Origin: Paraclostridium hominis
Lineage (GTDB): Bacteria > Bacillota > Clostridia > Peptostreptococcales > Peptostreptococcaceae
DNA length: 64,000 bases
Assembly: GCF_014306135.1 (NCBI RefSeq)
Contig: NZ_JACRWD010000001.1
Coordinates: 682,001 to 746,000 of the forward strand
Direction: 5' to 3'
A model generated the notes under the pieces. That model was not told the origin of the DNA. It did not search any database and saw only the letters and a list, made by a program, of their open reading frames with translations. The position numbers and the translations under genes were made by a program. Shown one piece after another: positions 35,173-43,910 of the stretch. How positions within the stretch are numbered: the stretch's first letter is position 1; each line of letters begins with the position of its first letter.

Positions 35173-35571
35173 ATGGGCAACAAAGGTGATGAAATTTTAT
35201 TAAAATTAATTTTATGGAGAGAGGTTTTATATATACCTATATATACTATATTATACGATTATTTAGGTCATATATTTTGGATAGTAGTAATAATAGATCG
35301 TTTCATAAACTTATTGATAATAGCTAAAAATATAAACATAGATGAATTATTTGATAACCTTTTAAAATCATATGAAGATATAGATGATAAGTTTAGTGAT
35401 TTAGCTAAACTAGGGTTATTTACTATAGTAACTACGCCTATACTATACATATTAACACTTATAAACAAACCAAAATTATTTTTAATACTTATAGTTTTAG
35501 AAGCATCTGATTTTATAGTGTTAAAATTAATAGAGAAAGATTTTAAATTTAAACAAAAAAAATACAAATAA
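35173..35571 (+). CDS. Small membrane protein of unknown function
   Basis: The 132-residue protein starts at the ATG at 35173 behind AAAAAGGAG; an in-frame ATG at 35146 lies upstream of that site. Four hydrophobic segments are predicted (about residues 14-30, 31-47, 75-92 and 97-113), with an acidic loop ELFDNLLKSYEDIDDKF between pairs. No family recognised. It is followed after 52 nt by another small exported-type protein. Confidence 0.65.
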   Translation: MGNKGDEILLKLILWREVLYIPIYTILYDYLGHIFWIVVIIDRFINLLIIAKNINIDELFDNLLKSYEDIDDKFSDLAKLGLFTIVTTPILYILTLINKPKLFLILIVLEASDFIVLKLIEKDFKFKQKKYK

Positions 35572-35593
35572 TAACTATTAAACTACAAACAAT

Positions 35594-35611
35594 AAAGATA
35601 AATTTATCTTT
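35594..35611. repeat. 18-bp perfect palindrome next to a ribosome site
   Basis: AAAGATAAATTTATCTTT, self-complementary over its full length, directly before the AGAGGTGAAAG ribosome site of the next gene. It may fold in the RNA and limit translation, or bind a dimeric regulator. Confidence 0.7.
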
Positions 35612-35623
35612 AGAGGTGAAAGT

Positions 35624-36019
35624 ATGTTTAAATTTATAAAAATATTTATAGTAAGTATGGTTATAATAGTAATATTTAGTATAAATATAAATTCACTTGA
35701 TTATTATGATTTATATTTTGAAAAAATAAGTGAAAATATAGTAAAAGGGAATTATGAAACTTTACATGATAATATTAAATATAAAACTAATTATAATTTA
35801 GTACTATCAAAAGATGAAATAGACTTAATAAATTATAATGTCAAGATTAATTTAAATGGATATAAAAAAGTAAGTGAAGAAGATGCACTTAACAAATCAA
35901 AGACAAAAGTAAGACCAGTGTATAAAAAGATAAAAGGGAATATTATAAAAGATTATAAAATTTGGAATCAAAGAAAACAAATAATAATACAAGTTCCTAT
36001 AGATATAGAATTTATATAA
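35624..36019 (+). CDS. Small exported or anchored protein of unknown function
   Basis: The 131-residue protein has an N-terminal signal-anchor helix (about 4-24) and a basic, tyrosine-rich extracytoplasmic part with no cysteine. No family recognised. The start is at ATG behind AGAGGTGAAAG. It ends at a strong terminator and may form a two-gene unit with the preceding membrane protein. Confidence 0.65.
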   Translation: MFKFIKIFIVSMVIIVIFSININSLDYYDLYFEKISENIVKGNYETLHDNIKYKTNYNLVLSKDEIDLINYNVKINLNGYKKVSEEDALNKSKTKVRPVYKKIKGNIIKDYKIWNQRKQIIIQVPIDIEFI

Positions 36020-36025
36020 AAAGCC

Positions 36026-36053
36026 AAAGGGTATCTAATTAGATACCCTTTTC
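36026..36053. terminator. Bidirectional terminator
   Basis: A perfect 26-bp palindrome (AAAGGGTATCTAA with its complement) between convergent genes, followed by TT on the + strand and preceded by a GGC-TTTTTA stretch read from the minus strand. Confidence 0.8.
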
Positions 36054-36062
36054 ATATTAAAA

Positions 36063-36770
36063 TTATTTTTTTACAAATACATCTATAAATACATCATTAT
36101 AACCTTTGGATTTTAAGGATTCAACCATTTCTTCTGCATAAATTCGGTTATTAAAAGAACCACAAACTACTCTATAAAATGTATTTGAGTTTTCAACTGG
36201 AACATTTGATTTCTCTGAGGGAACAGGATTTGAAGAATCATATTTTACACCTAAGTAATTACATATACCTCTTGCAATTGCGACTGCAAATTCATTTTGA
36301 TTTTCTTTTAATAATTTAGCGTCTAATTCATTGTCGATAAATGCAAGTTCTACTAAGCAAGAACGCATATTACTGTTTCTTAAAACATGGAAATTAGCAG
36401 TTTTAACTCCTCTATTTTGAGTGTAGGACTTAGATTTTAATATTTCATCATGAATATAACTTGCTAAATCATTAGTTTTAGTTGTGTAACTATATGTTTC
36501 TAAACCTTTAGAATTACCATCAAATGAGTTACAGTGTATAGCAATATAACAATCTGCATCCCATTTATTAGCAGCATTAGTTCTAGAATCTAGTGAAAGT
36601 GTAGAATCATTATCTCTACTTAATAAAACATCTAAACCTTGAACTTTTAGTAAATTGAACACTTTTTTTGAAACAGCTAAGTTTATATTTTTTTCTAATA
36701 GATTATTAACTCCAGAAGCTCCATTATCGTTGCCACCATGACCTGGATCTATAAAAACTTTTTTAGCCAT
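36063..36770 (-). CDS. N-acetylmuramoyl-L-alanine amidase with SPOR-like C-terminus
   Basis: I start at 36770 behind GGAGG, giving 235 residues. The Amidase_3 domain (2-175) has all zinc and catalytic residues: H11 in DPGHGG, E26, H79 in AIHCNS and E141 in CLVELAFIDN. A proline/serine linker leads to an SPOR-like domain (198-233, YRVVCGSFNNRIYAEEMVESLK) that in relatives binds denuded glycan strands. There is no signal peptide, as in CwlC-type enzymes of the mother cell or phage-derived lysins, so release may depend on lysis; this is inference. Confidence 0.92.
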   Translation of the reverse strand: MAKKVFIDPGHGGNDNGASGVNNLLEKNINLAVSKKVFNLLKVQGLDVLLSRDNDSTLSLDSRTNAANKWDADCYIAIHCNSFDGNSKGLETYSYTTKTNDLASYIHDEILKSKSYTQNRGVKTANFHVLRNSNMRSCLVELAFIDNELDAKLLKENQNEFAVAIARGICNYLGVKYDSSNPVPSEKSNVPVENSNTFYRVVCGSFNNRIYAEEMVESLKSKGYNDVFIDVFVKK

Positions 36771-36855
36771 ATTAACCTCCATAAAACATATTTGTACTTT
36801 AGGTACTACATATAATATGAAAATAATAAAAAGTTTGTTCGAGAAATTAAGACAA

Positions 36856-36890
36856 AAAAACCCTAAATACATATTTAGAGTTTTTTTAAT
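36856..36890 (-). terminator. Terminator of the TetR-family gene
   Basis: Read on the minus strand, a 12-bp stem with one U-G pair and a 2-nt loop is followed by a run of T residues. It starts at the stop codon of the regulator gene. Confidence 0.75.
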
Positions 36891-37437
36891 ACCAATGATT
36901 TACTAAAAATGAAGCTATATTTTCAAAAGGGATTTTTTCAGTTTTAAGAAGGCTTTGAACTACTAATCCATCGACTATAGAGACTAATAAAAAAGACAAT
37001 GAATCTGAATTTTTAGCATTTGTTTTTTCTATTTCTGACTTTAAGGTATCTCTCCATTTTATATAATTATTTCGTATTCTATGTCTAAGATCTTCATTAG
37101 AAGTTATAGCTTCACAAAGAATATACATATGTATTCTACCTCTTCCGCCTATGGTAGATATTTTATCCATTATTGAACTGATTAAGTCTTCCTTTGAATG
37201 AGTAGATTCGATATTTTGAACACAGTCTAATACTGAACTAGTTATTACAGATAAATGCATATCAGCGATATCATATATTAAATCATTTTTTGAAGAGTAA
37301 TAATAATAGAGTGTACCTTTGCTTATGCCTACAAATTTAGATATATCGGCAAGACTTGTATTTTTAATTCCGTTTTTAGTTATAAGTTCAGATGCAGCTA
37401 ATAAAATAGTTTGTTTCATATTATTTGATTGCTTCAT
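36886..37437 (-). CDS. TetR-family transcriptional regulator
   Basis: The 183-residue protein has an N-terminal TetR helix-turn-helix (residues about 10-56: TSLADISKFVGISKGTLYYYYSSKNDLI) and a helical ligand domain. A GTP-consensus promoter and a 16-bp palindrome lie upstream, suggesting self-repression. The divergent neighbour is a ferredoxin gene; no transporter is next to it, so the target is uncertain. Confidence 0.9.
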   Translation of the reverse strand: MKQSNNMKQTILLAASELITKNGIKNTSLADISKFVGISKGTLYYYYSSKNDLIYDIADMHLSVITSSVLDCVQNIESTHSKEDLISSIMDKISTIGGRGRIHMYILCEAITSNEDLRHRIRNNYIKWRDTLKSEIEKTNAKNSDSLSFLLVSIVDGLVVQSLLKTEKIPFENIASFLVNHWY

Positions 37438-37473
37438 ATAATTTACCTTTCCTTATAATACCTTTAAATTAAG

Positions 37474-37489
37474 TAATATTATAATATTA
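37474..37489. promoter_or_regulatory. Candidate operator of the TetR regulator
   Basis: TAATATTATAATATTA is a perfect 16-bp palindrome covering the -10 box of the tetR promoter. Its A/T-only composition makes chance occurrence in this AT-rich genome possible. Confidence 0.45.
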
Positions 37490-37506
37490 TGTAAATTTAT
37501 TGTCAA
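37478..37506 (-). promoter_or_regulatory. Promoter of the TetR-family gene
   Basis: On the minus strand TTGACA (37506-37501), a 17-nt spacer and TATAAT (37483-37478): a perfect vegetative promoter about 40 nt before the start codon. Confidence 0.8.
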
Positions 37507-37624
37507 TTAATCTAAATAGTGTGTATAGAAATGCTAAAAATATTTTATGTTTAAAACTAACTATTTTGAGGTAAATAATAAATATATTAAAAATAATTGA
37601 CTAAAAATTTTGGAGGAACTAAAG

Positions 37625-37813
37625 ATGAAAGCATTTGTAGATAAAAATATATGTATCGGATGTGGAGCATGTGCAGGAATATGCCCAGAAGTATTTGAAA
37701 TGGATGATGATGGATTAGCAGTTGCTGTAGATACAGAAATATCAGCTGAATTAGAAGAAAGTGCAGTAGAAGCACAAGAAGGATGTCCTGTAAGTGCTAT
37801 AACAGTAGAATAG
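37625..37813 (+). CDS. Single-cluster [4Fe-4S] ferredoxin
   Basis: The 62-residue acidic protein carries CIGCGACAGICPEVF near the N-terminus and GCPVSAI near the C-terminus. That gives C-x2-C-x2-C-x3-C... with C-P at residue 20 and a last Cys-Pro at about 54, matching monocluster ferredoxins of the Thermotoga/Bacillus type that have a disulfide-free variant arrangement. It is a soluble one-electron carrier. The start at 37625 is set by GGAGG 10 nt upstream. Confidence 0.92.
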   Translation: MKAFVDKNICIGCGACAGICPEVFEMDDDGLAVAVDTEISAELEESAVEAQEGCPVSAITVE

Positions 37814-37833
37814 ATATATAAAACATAATAAGA

Positions 37834-37868
37834 GTGTCTATAAGTAAAACTTATAGACATTTTTTTTT
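37834..37868 (+). terminator. Rho-independent terminator
   Basis: An 11-bp stem (37834-37844 with 37850-37860) with TAAAA loop and eight T residues, after the ferredoxin gene. Confidence 0.9.
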
Positions 37869-37993
37869 ACAAAAAATATAAGTTTAGAAAAAAATGAACT
37901 TATATGAAGGTTATATCAAATTAATATATAAATTAAATAGAAATAATATTATAAACATATAGATAAATTTTATTAGTAGTTAGGGGGATTTAA

Positions 37994-40900
37994 ATGAAAT
38001 TGTGGGAGAATATACATATAGATGGAATTAATAGATTAGAATCAAGGGCTCATTTTTTAAGTTTTCCATCAAAGGAGTTAGCTTTAATAGGAGATAAAAA
38101 ATATACTTACAATTTTAAAAGTTTAAATGGAAATTGGAAATTTTTGTTTTTAGGCGCGCCAGAATATTCACCAAAAGATTTTTATAAAGAAGATTTTAAT
38201 ACAGATTCATGGGATGAAATTGTAGTGCCTGGTAATTGGCAACTACAAGGATATGGTAACATGCATTATTCAGATCTTTGTTATAATTTTCCTATAAACC
38301 CTCCATATGTTCCGACTGAAAATCCAACAGGTATATATAAAAGGAAATTTAATATAGATAAATCTTGGATGAATGAAAGAATAATTATTAAATTTAATGG
38401 AGTAGATTCGGCGTATAATGTATGGATAAATGGGAAAGAAGTAGGATACAGTAAAGGAGCTAGGATACAGTCTGAATTTGATATTAATAATTATATTAGA
38501 CTTGGAGAAAATGAATGTACTGTAAGAGTTTATCAGTGGAGTGATGGAACTTACTTAGAAGATCAAGATATGTGGTGGTTAAGTGGAATATTTAGAGATG
38601 TAGAAATTTTTACAGAACCTTTATATGGAATTGAAGATTTAACTATAAATACAGAGTTAGATGATAGTTATGAAGATGCAATATTAAATGTAAATCTAAA
38701 ATTTAGAATGTTTGACAGTCAAAATTTAGAATTTGAATTATTAGATAAAAATAAAAATACTGTTTTTAAAGATATTTTAGATACAAAAAATAAATTAAGT
38801 TTTAGTAAAATCGTTAAAAATCCATTGAAATGGACAGCTGAAGATCCGAATTTATATACATTAATTATAAGTGTATATGATAAAAATAAAAAATTAATTC
38901 AAGTTATACCTCAAAAAGTTGGATTTAGGAAAATAGAGATAAAAGGCGAAGTATTTACTGTAAATGGAGTTATAATTAAACTTAAAGGAGTTAATAGGCA
39001 TGATTACAACCCTAAAAATGGAAGGGTTGTAGCTAAAGATGAGATTGAAAAAGATATAATATTAATGAAGCAACATAATATAAATGCTATAAGAACATCA
39101 CATTACCCAAATTCTGAGTATTTTTATGAATTATGTGATGAATATGGAATGTATGTAATAGATGAAGCTGACTTAGAGTGTCATGGTTTTGAATTAACAG
39201 ATAATTACTCTTGGATAAGTGATGATAAAAATTGGGAGCTAGCTTATGTAAGTAGAATTGAACGTATGATTAAAAGAGATAAAAATCATCCTTGTATATT
39301 GATGTGGTCACTTGGAAATGAATCATCTTTTGGATGTAATTTTAGGTCTATGGCAAAAAAGTGCAAAGAACTAGATCCTACCAGAATAATACACTATGAA
39401 GGCGATTTTAAAATAGATGATAAATGCGGTCCAGTATCTGAGGTTTATAGTACTATGTACACTTGGATAGAACATGAAGATAATAAATTAATGGACAAGA
39501 TAATAAATGATATAAAAAAACCACACATACTATGTGAATATGCACATGCAATGGGAAATGGACCAGGTAATTTAAAAGAATATCAAAATTTATTTTATAA
39601 ATATGATAAGTTACAAGGTGGATTTGTATGGGAATGGTTTGATCATGGTATACAAAGTGTAAATGAGAAAGGAGAAATTTACTATAAATATGGTGGAGAT
39701 TTTAACGATGATCCAAACAACACAAATTTTTGTATAGATGGGCTTTTAATGCCAGATAGAAGTATATCACCAGGGCTTTTAGAATATAAAAAGGTAATAG
39801 AGCCTGTAGAAACTATTAGTATAGATTTAGAAAATGGAATAATTAAAGTTATAAATAGATATGATTTTAAAAATTTAAATACACTAGATTTAATATACAA
39901 TATAAAAGAAGATAATAAAGTCATAAAAAGTGGTAGATTGAGTATGCCTGATATTCCAGGAAAAAAATCTAAACAAATAAAAATACCTTATAATTTAGAT
40001 TTTAAGAAAATTAGTGGAGCAACTTACTATTTAAATATATCTTATGTATTAAAAAATGATTTGAATTGGGCAAAGGCTAATTATGAATTAGCAACAGCTC
40101 AATTTGAATTGCCTATAAAAATAGAAAAATTAAAAATATATCCAAATTCAAGTTTAGAAATAATTAAAGATAATTATAAATTAATAGCAAAAGGGGACGA
40201 ATTTAAAGTTGTATTTGATCTGGTAAAAGGAAATATTATAGAAATTGTCAAAGATAATTATAAAATAGTTGAGAAAGGTCCAAAGCTTAATTTTTGGAGA
40301 GCACCCATAGACAATGACATGCATATATTAAAAGATTATAAAGAAAAATATTTTATGCACTTAATGCATGAAGTTGTAAGAGATGTTAAATACAGTGTAA
40401 AAAATAATGTATTGACATTTAATGTAGATGTTATAAATGGTACAACGAACTCATCTTGGCATTATAAATCTAAATATGAATATAAAGTATTTGGAAGTGG
40501 AGATATATTAATTAAAGTTAGTGGTATACCTAGTGGTAAAATAGAAAATGCACCTAATATGATACCTAGAATAGGTGTAAAAATGAATATAAATAAAGAT
40601 TTAGAAATCGTAACGTATAAAGGAAGAGGTCCAGGAGAATCATATCCTGATAGTAAAGAAGCTAATTTATTTGGAGTATATGAAAGTAATATAGATAAGT
40701 TATTTACAAATTATGTAAAGCCTCAAGAAAATGGAAATAGAAGTGACTGTTCATGGGTTAGTTTAAGAAATGATAGAGGAATAAGTCTTATGGCTGTAGC
40801 TAATGATAAGTTTGACTTTAGTGCATCTTATTATGAATCAAATGATTTAGAGTATGCTAAGCACACTATAGATTTAGTAAAAAGAGATTATATAGTATTA

Positions 40901-41080
40901 AATATAGATTATAAACAAAATGGACTTGGAAGTAATTCTTGTGGGCAATGGCAATTAGATAAATACAGATGCAAATTTGAAGAATTTAGTTTAGAGTTTA
41001 GGCTTAGTATATTTAATAACAAAGAAGTTAGCGAAGTAAGCTTAGGAAGAGAAATAATTAAAACACATTCAATAAAATAA
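37994..41080 (+). CDS. lacZ: Beta-galactosidase, glycoside hydrolase family 2
   Basis: The 1028-residue protein has the full LacZ layout: sugar-binding domain (about 45-215, with PGNWQLQGYG and NPTGIY), Ig-like domain, TIM barrel (about 330-610) and the large C-terminal small-chain domain (about 745-1015). The acid/base E443 lies in WSLGNESS and the nucleophile E515 in ILCEYAHAMGN. HD-motif VNRHDYNP is present. No signal peptide, so it is cytoplasmic and needs imported lactose or galactoside; no permease or lac-type regulator is adjacent. Confidence 0.95.
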   Translation: MKLWENIHIDGINRLESRAHFLSFPSKELALIGDKKYTYNFKSLNGNWKFLFLGAPEYSPKDFYKEDFNTDSWDEIVVPGNWQLQGYGNMHYSDLCYNFPINPPYVPTENPTGIYKRKFNIDKSWMNERIIIKFNGVDSAYNVWINGKEVGYSKGARIQSEFDINNYIRLGENECTVRVYQWSDGTYLEDQDMWWLSGIFRDVEIFTEPLYGIEDLTINTELDDSYEDAILNVNLKFRMFDSQNLEFELLDKNKNTVFKDILDTKNKLSFSKIVKNPLKWTAEDPNLYTLIISVYDKNKKLIQVIPQKVGFRKIEIKGEVFTVNGVIIKLKGVNRHDYNPKNGRVVAKDEIEKDIILMKQHNINAIRTSHYPNSEYFYELCDEYGMYVIDEADLECHGFELTDNYSWISDDKNWELAYVSRIERMIKRDKNHPCILMWSLGNESSFGCNFRSMAKKCKELDPTRIIHYEGDFKIDDKCGPVSEVYSTMYTWIEHEDNKLMDKIINDIKKPHILCEYAHAMGNGPGNLKEYQNLFYKYDKLQGGFVWEWFDHGIQSVNEKGEIYYKYGGDFNDDPNNTNFCIDGLLMPDRSISPGLLEYKKVIEPVETISIDLENGIIKVINRYDFKNLNTLDLIYNIKEDNKVIKSGRLSMPDIPGKKSKQIKIPYNLDFKKISGATYYLNISYVLKNDLNWAKANYELATAQFELPIKIEKLKIYPNSSLEIIKDNYKLIAKGDEFKVVFDLVKGNIIEIVKDNYKIVEKGPKLNFWRAPIDNDMHILKDYKEKYFMHLMHEVVRDVKYSVKNNVLTFNVDVINGTTNSSWHYKSKYEYKVFGSGDILIKVSGIPSGKIENAPNMIPRIGVKMNINKDLEIVTYKGRGPGESYPDSKEANLFGVYESNIDKLFTNYVKPQENGNRSDCSWVSLRNDRGISLMAVANDKFDFSASYYESNDLEYAKHTIDLVKRDYIVLNIDYKQNGLGSNSCGQWQLDKYRCKFEEFSLEFRLSIFNNKEVSEVSLGREIIKTHSIK

Positions 41081-41110
41081 AAAGAGAACTCATATGAGTT
41101 CTCTTTTTAT
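41079..41110. terminator. Bidirectional terminator between lacZ and the MarR gene
   Basis: A perfect 30-bp palindrome with central CATATG and A5/T5 at the ends. It reaches into the last codons of the minus strand regulator gene. Confidence 0.88.
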
Positions 41111-41550
41111 TTTATTTTTGATATTATCTTTGCAAGATTAGAAACTAAATCTTCCATTGAAACTAAATCTTCATCTGAAAGTGTCATCAATTTAGATAAA
41201 AGTATATCTTTAAGTCTTTTTTTATGCTCTACAGCCATATCATGAGCTTTTTGAGTTAAATCTATTCTAACTATTCTTCTATCATTAGGATCTTCTTTTC
41301 TGTATACTAAACCTTCACTTAAAAGCTTGTCTATAACAGGTGTCATATTAGGTTTTGAAATTTCAAGTTTAGAAGCTATATCAGATATAGAAGATGAACC
41401 ATTATTAAAAAGATGGAATATAACCTTTACATGAGATTGAGGAAGGGGAGAACATCTAACCATTTTATCTTGATTAAAAACTTTGCTATTTAATTGCATT
41501 AGTAAAGTGAATAAGTCATCCGATATCTTAGTTAAATCTATATTACTCAT
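41107..41550 (-). CDS. MarR-family transcriptional regulator
   Basis: The 147-residue winged-helix protein has the recognition region SISDIASKLEISKPNMTPVIDKLLSEGLVYR and the wing DPNDRRIVRIDLT. It is divergent from a two-gene ABC exporter, the standard arrangement for a repressor of a drug or peptide exporter. Tandem palindromes overlap the exporter promoter and probably bind it. AAAGGAG precedes the ATG. Confidence 0.93.
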   Translation of the reverse strand: MSNIDLTKISDDLFTLLMQLNSKVFNQDKMVRCSPLPQSHVKVIFHLFNNGSSSISDIASKLEISKPNMTPVIDKLLSEGLVYRKEDPNDRRIVRIDLTQKAHDMAVEHKKRLKDILLSKLMTLSDEDLVSMEDLVSNLAKIISKIK

Positions 41551-41628
41551 ACAAAAAAACTCCTTTGAATATATAATTATATTATTATTATAAACTAAAA
41601 TAATGCTTTATACAATTTAAAAAAGTTA

Positions 41629-41657
41629 TTGACTTATAATTATTATAAAAATATAAT
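41629..41657 (+). promoter_or_regulatory. Promoter of the ABC exporter operon
   Basis: TTGACT (41629-41634), a 17-nt spacer and TATAAT (41652-41657), about 45 nt before the first exporter gene. Confidence 0.8.
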
Positions 41658-41668
41658 TATTATAAAAA
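41634..41668. promoter_or_regulatory. Tandem operator-like repeats on the exporter promoter
   Basis: TATAATTATTATAAAAA occurs twice in direct tandem (41635-41651 and 41652-41668). The first copy with one flanking T makes the perfect palindrome TTATAATTATTATAA (41634-41648); the second keeps a 13-bp palindrome (41652-41664). They fill the -35/-10 spacer and the -10 box, the position expected for a MarR repressor. Confidence 0.7.
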
Positions 41669-41705
41669 CATAACTAATTAATATCAAAAAGGGAGAACGA
41701 GCAAA

Positions 41706-43910
41706 ATGATTAAGTTAATTAAACATTTAAGAAACTCAATAGGCTCAGTGTTGCTTATTATCGTGCTTTTAGCGATTCAGGCCACATGCGACCTATCTTT
41801 ACCAGATTATACATCTGATATAGTAAATGTTGGTATACAACAAAGTGGAATAAAAAATGCAGTTCCAAAAGTTATAAGAGAAAGTGAAATGAACAAAATT
41901 ACTATGTTTATGAGCGAAAAAGATAAAAATGAAGTAATGAGAAATTATAAATTACTAAATAAAGGCGAATATAAAGATAGTAAAATTAACGAAAAACTTT
42001 ATGAACTTAACACTAAAAATAAGGAAGTAATTAATAAATTAGATCCTATAATGGGAAAATCAATGTTAATGCTTTCTGGTGTTGAGCAAAATAAAGAACA
42101 AATATTAAAAAAGATGATGCCACCAGGAGTACCAGTGGATCCTAACACAAATATAATATCAGTACTAAAAGCAATGCCTGCTAAAACTTTAGATCAAATG
42201 AAATCAGGATTTGAGGAAAAAGTTGATAAAATGCCAGAGAGCATGATAAGTCAAAGTGCAATTAGATATGTAAAAGCTGAATATAAAGCTATTGGTATTA
42301 ATGTAAATAAATTACAGACAAATTATATATTTAAAACTGGAGCAATAATGCTAGGAATAGCTCTTATAAGTATGGTAGCTACAGTTGCAGTAGGATATTT
42401 AGGGGCTAGAGTAGCAGCAAAACTTGGTAGAAATTTAAGAAAGCAAGTATTTGAAAAAGTTGTATCATTTTCAAATAAAGAAATGGATGAATTCTCTACA
42501 GCGTCTTTAATAACTCGTAGTACTAATGATATTCAACAAGTACAAATGCTTATGGTAATGTTACTTAGAATAGTATTTTATGCACCGATACTTGCTATAG
42601 GTGGAGTTATAAAGGTATTAAATACAAATACATCAATGGCATGGATAATCGGAGTAGCAGTTCTTGCAATAGTATCTGTAGTACTGCTTTTATTTGGATT
42701 AGTTATGCCTAAGTTTAAATCTGTACAAAAACTTGTAGATAGAGTTAACTTAGTAACTCGTGAGATGCTTACTGGAATGTTAGTAATAAGAGCATTTAGC
42801 ACAGAAAAACATGAAGAAAAAAGATTTGACAAAGCAAATACTGATTTAATGAAAACCAATTTATTTGTAAATAGAGCAATGTCTATGATGATGCCGACTA
42901 TGATGCTTATAATGAATGTTATTACTGTTGTCATTGTTTGGAATGGTGGTCATAGTATAGATTCAGGAAATATGCAAGTTGGAGATATGATGGCATTTAT
43001 ACAATATACTATGCAAATCATAATGGCATTTTTACTTATATCAATGGTATCAGTAATGTTACCACGTGCAGTTGTTTCTATGGATCGTATAGATGAGGTA
43101 ATAAATACTGATTTATCTATAAAAGATAAAAAAGATGCAAAAGAATTTAATGAAAATAAAAAAGGTATAGTTGAATTTAAAAACGTAAGTTTTAGATACC
43201 CAAATGCAGAAGAAGATGTTTTAAGTAATATAACATTTACAGCTAGACCAGGAAAAACTACTGCATTTATAGGTAGTACGGGTTCAGGTAAATCTACACT
43301 TATAAATTTAATTCCTCGTTTTTATGATGTAACAGAAGGTGAAATATTAGTAGATGGAATAAATGTTAAAGATGCAAATCAACATAAACTAAGAGAAAAA
43401 ATAGGATATGTTCCTCAAAAAGGAGTTTTATTCTCTGGAACAATAGATTCCAACTTAAGATATGGTAGAAAAGATGCAACTGAAGAAGAAATTAAAAAAG
43501 CAGCTGAAATAGCTCAAGCAAGTGAATTTATAAATGTTAAGCCTAAAGGTTTTGAAAGTGAAATAGCCCAAGGCGGAACAAATGTATCAGGAGGTCAAAA
43601 ACAAAGACTTTCTATAGCTAGAGCTATAGCTAAAAATCCTGAAATATATATATTTGATGATAGTTTCTCTGCACTAGATTTAAAAACTGATGCAGCACTT
43701 AGAAAATCTTTAAGAGAAGAAACAGGAAATTCAACAGTACTTATTGTTGCTCAAAGAATAAGTACTATATTAAATGCAGATCAAATTATAGTTTTAGACC
43801 AAGGTAAGGTTGTTGGAATAGGAAAACATGAAGAGCTTCTTAAAACTTGTGAAGTATACAATGAGATAGCCCTATCACAACTTTCAAAGGAGGAACTTGC
43901 AAATGGGTAA
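41706..43910 (+). CDS. ABC exporter subunit (membrane and ATPase domains) with large extracellular insert
   Basis: The 734-residue half-transporter has a first membrane helix (about 13-32), then about 165 polar residues (38-205) before the second helix, an insert that should lie outside the cell. The ATPase domain (about 485-725) has GSTGSGKST, VSGGQKQRLS and FDDSFSALD, where the catalytic glutamate after Walker B is replaced by aspartate. This marks the degenerate site of a heterodimeric exporter; the next gene supplies the normal site. Probable drug, peptide or lipid export under MarR control. Confidence 0.92.
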   Translation: MIKLIKHLRNSIGSVLLIIVLLAIQATCDLSLPDYTSDIVNVGIQQSGIKNAVPKVIRESEMNKITMFMSEKDKNEVMRNYKLLNKGEYKDSKINEKLYELNTKNKEVINKLDPIMGKSMLMLSGVEQNKEQILKKMMPPGVPVDPNTNIISVLKAMPAKTLDQMKSGFEEKVDKMPESMISQSAIRYVKAEYKAIGINVNKLQTNYIFKTGAIMLGIALISMVATVAVGYLGARVAAKLGRNLRKQVFEKVVSFSNKEMDEFSTASLITRSTNDIQQVQMLMVMLLRIVFYAPILAIGGVIKVLNTNTSMAWIIGVAVLAIVSVVLLLFGLVMPKFKSVQKLVDRVNLVTREMLTGMLVIRAFSTEKHEEKRFDKANTDLMKTNLFVNRAMSMMMPTMMLIMNVITVVIVWNGGHSIDSGNMQVGDMMAFIQYTMQIIMAFLLISMVSVMLPRAVVSMDRIDEVINTDLSIKDKKDAKEFNENKKGIVEFKNVSFRYPNAEEDVLSNITFTARPGKTTAFIGSTGSGKSTLINLIPRFYDVTEGEILVDGINVKDANQHKLREKIGYVPQKGVLFSGTIDSNLRYGRKDATEEEIKKAAEIAQASEFINVKPKGFESEIAQGGTNVSGGQKQRLSIARAIAKNPEIYIFDDSFSALDLKTDAALRKSLREETGNSTVLIVAQRISTILNADQIIVLDQGKVVGIGKHEELLKTCEVYNEIALSQLSKEELANG

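Noticed and set aside
37561..37860. Two minus strand open frames over the ferredoxin gene
   Set aside because: The + strand ferredoxin has intact cluster motifs and GGAGG; the antisense frames have serine or histidine-leucine-rich shadow composition.
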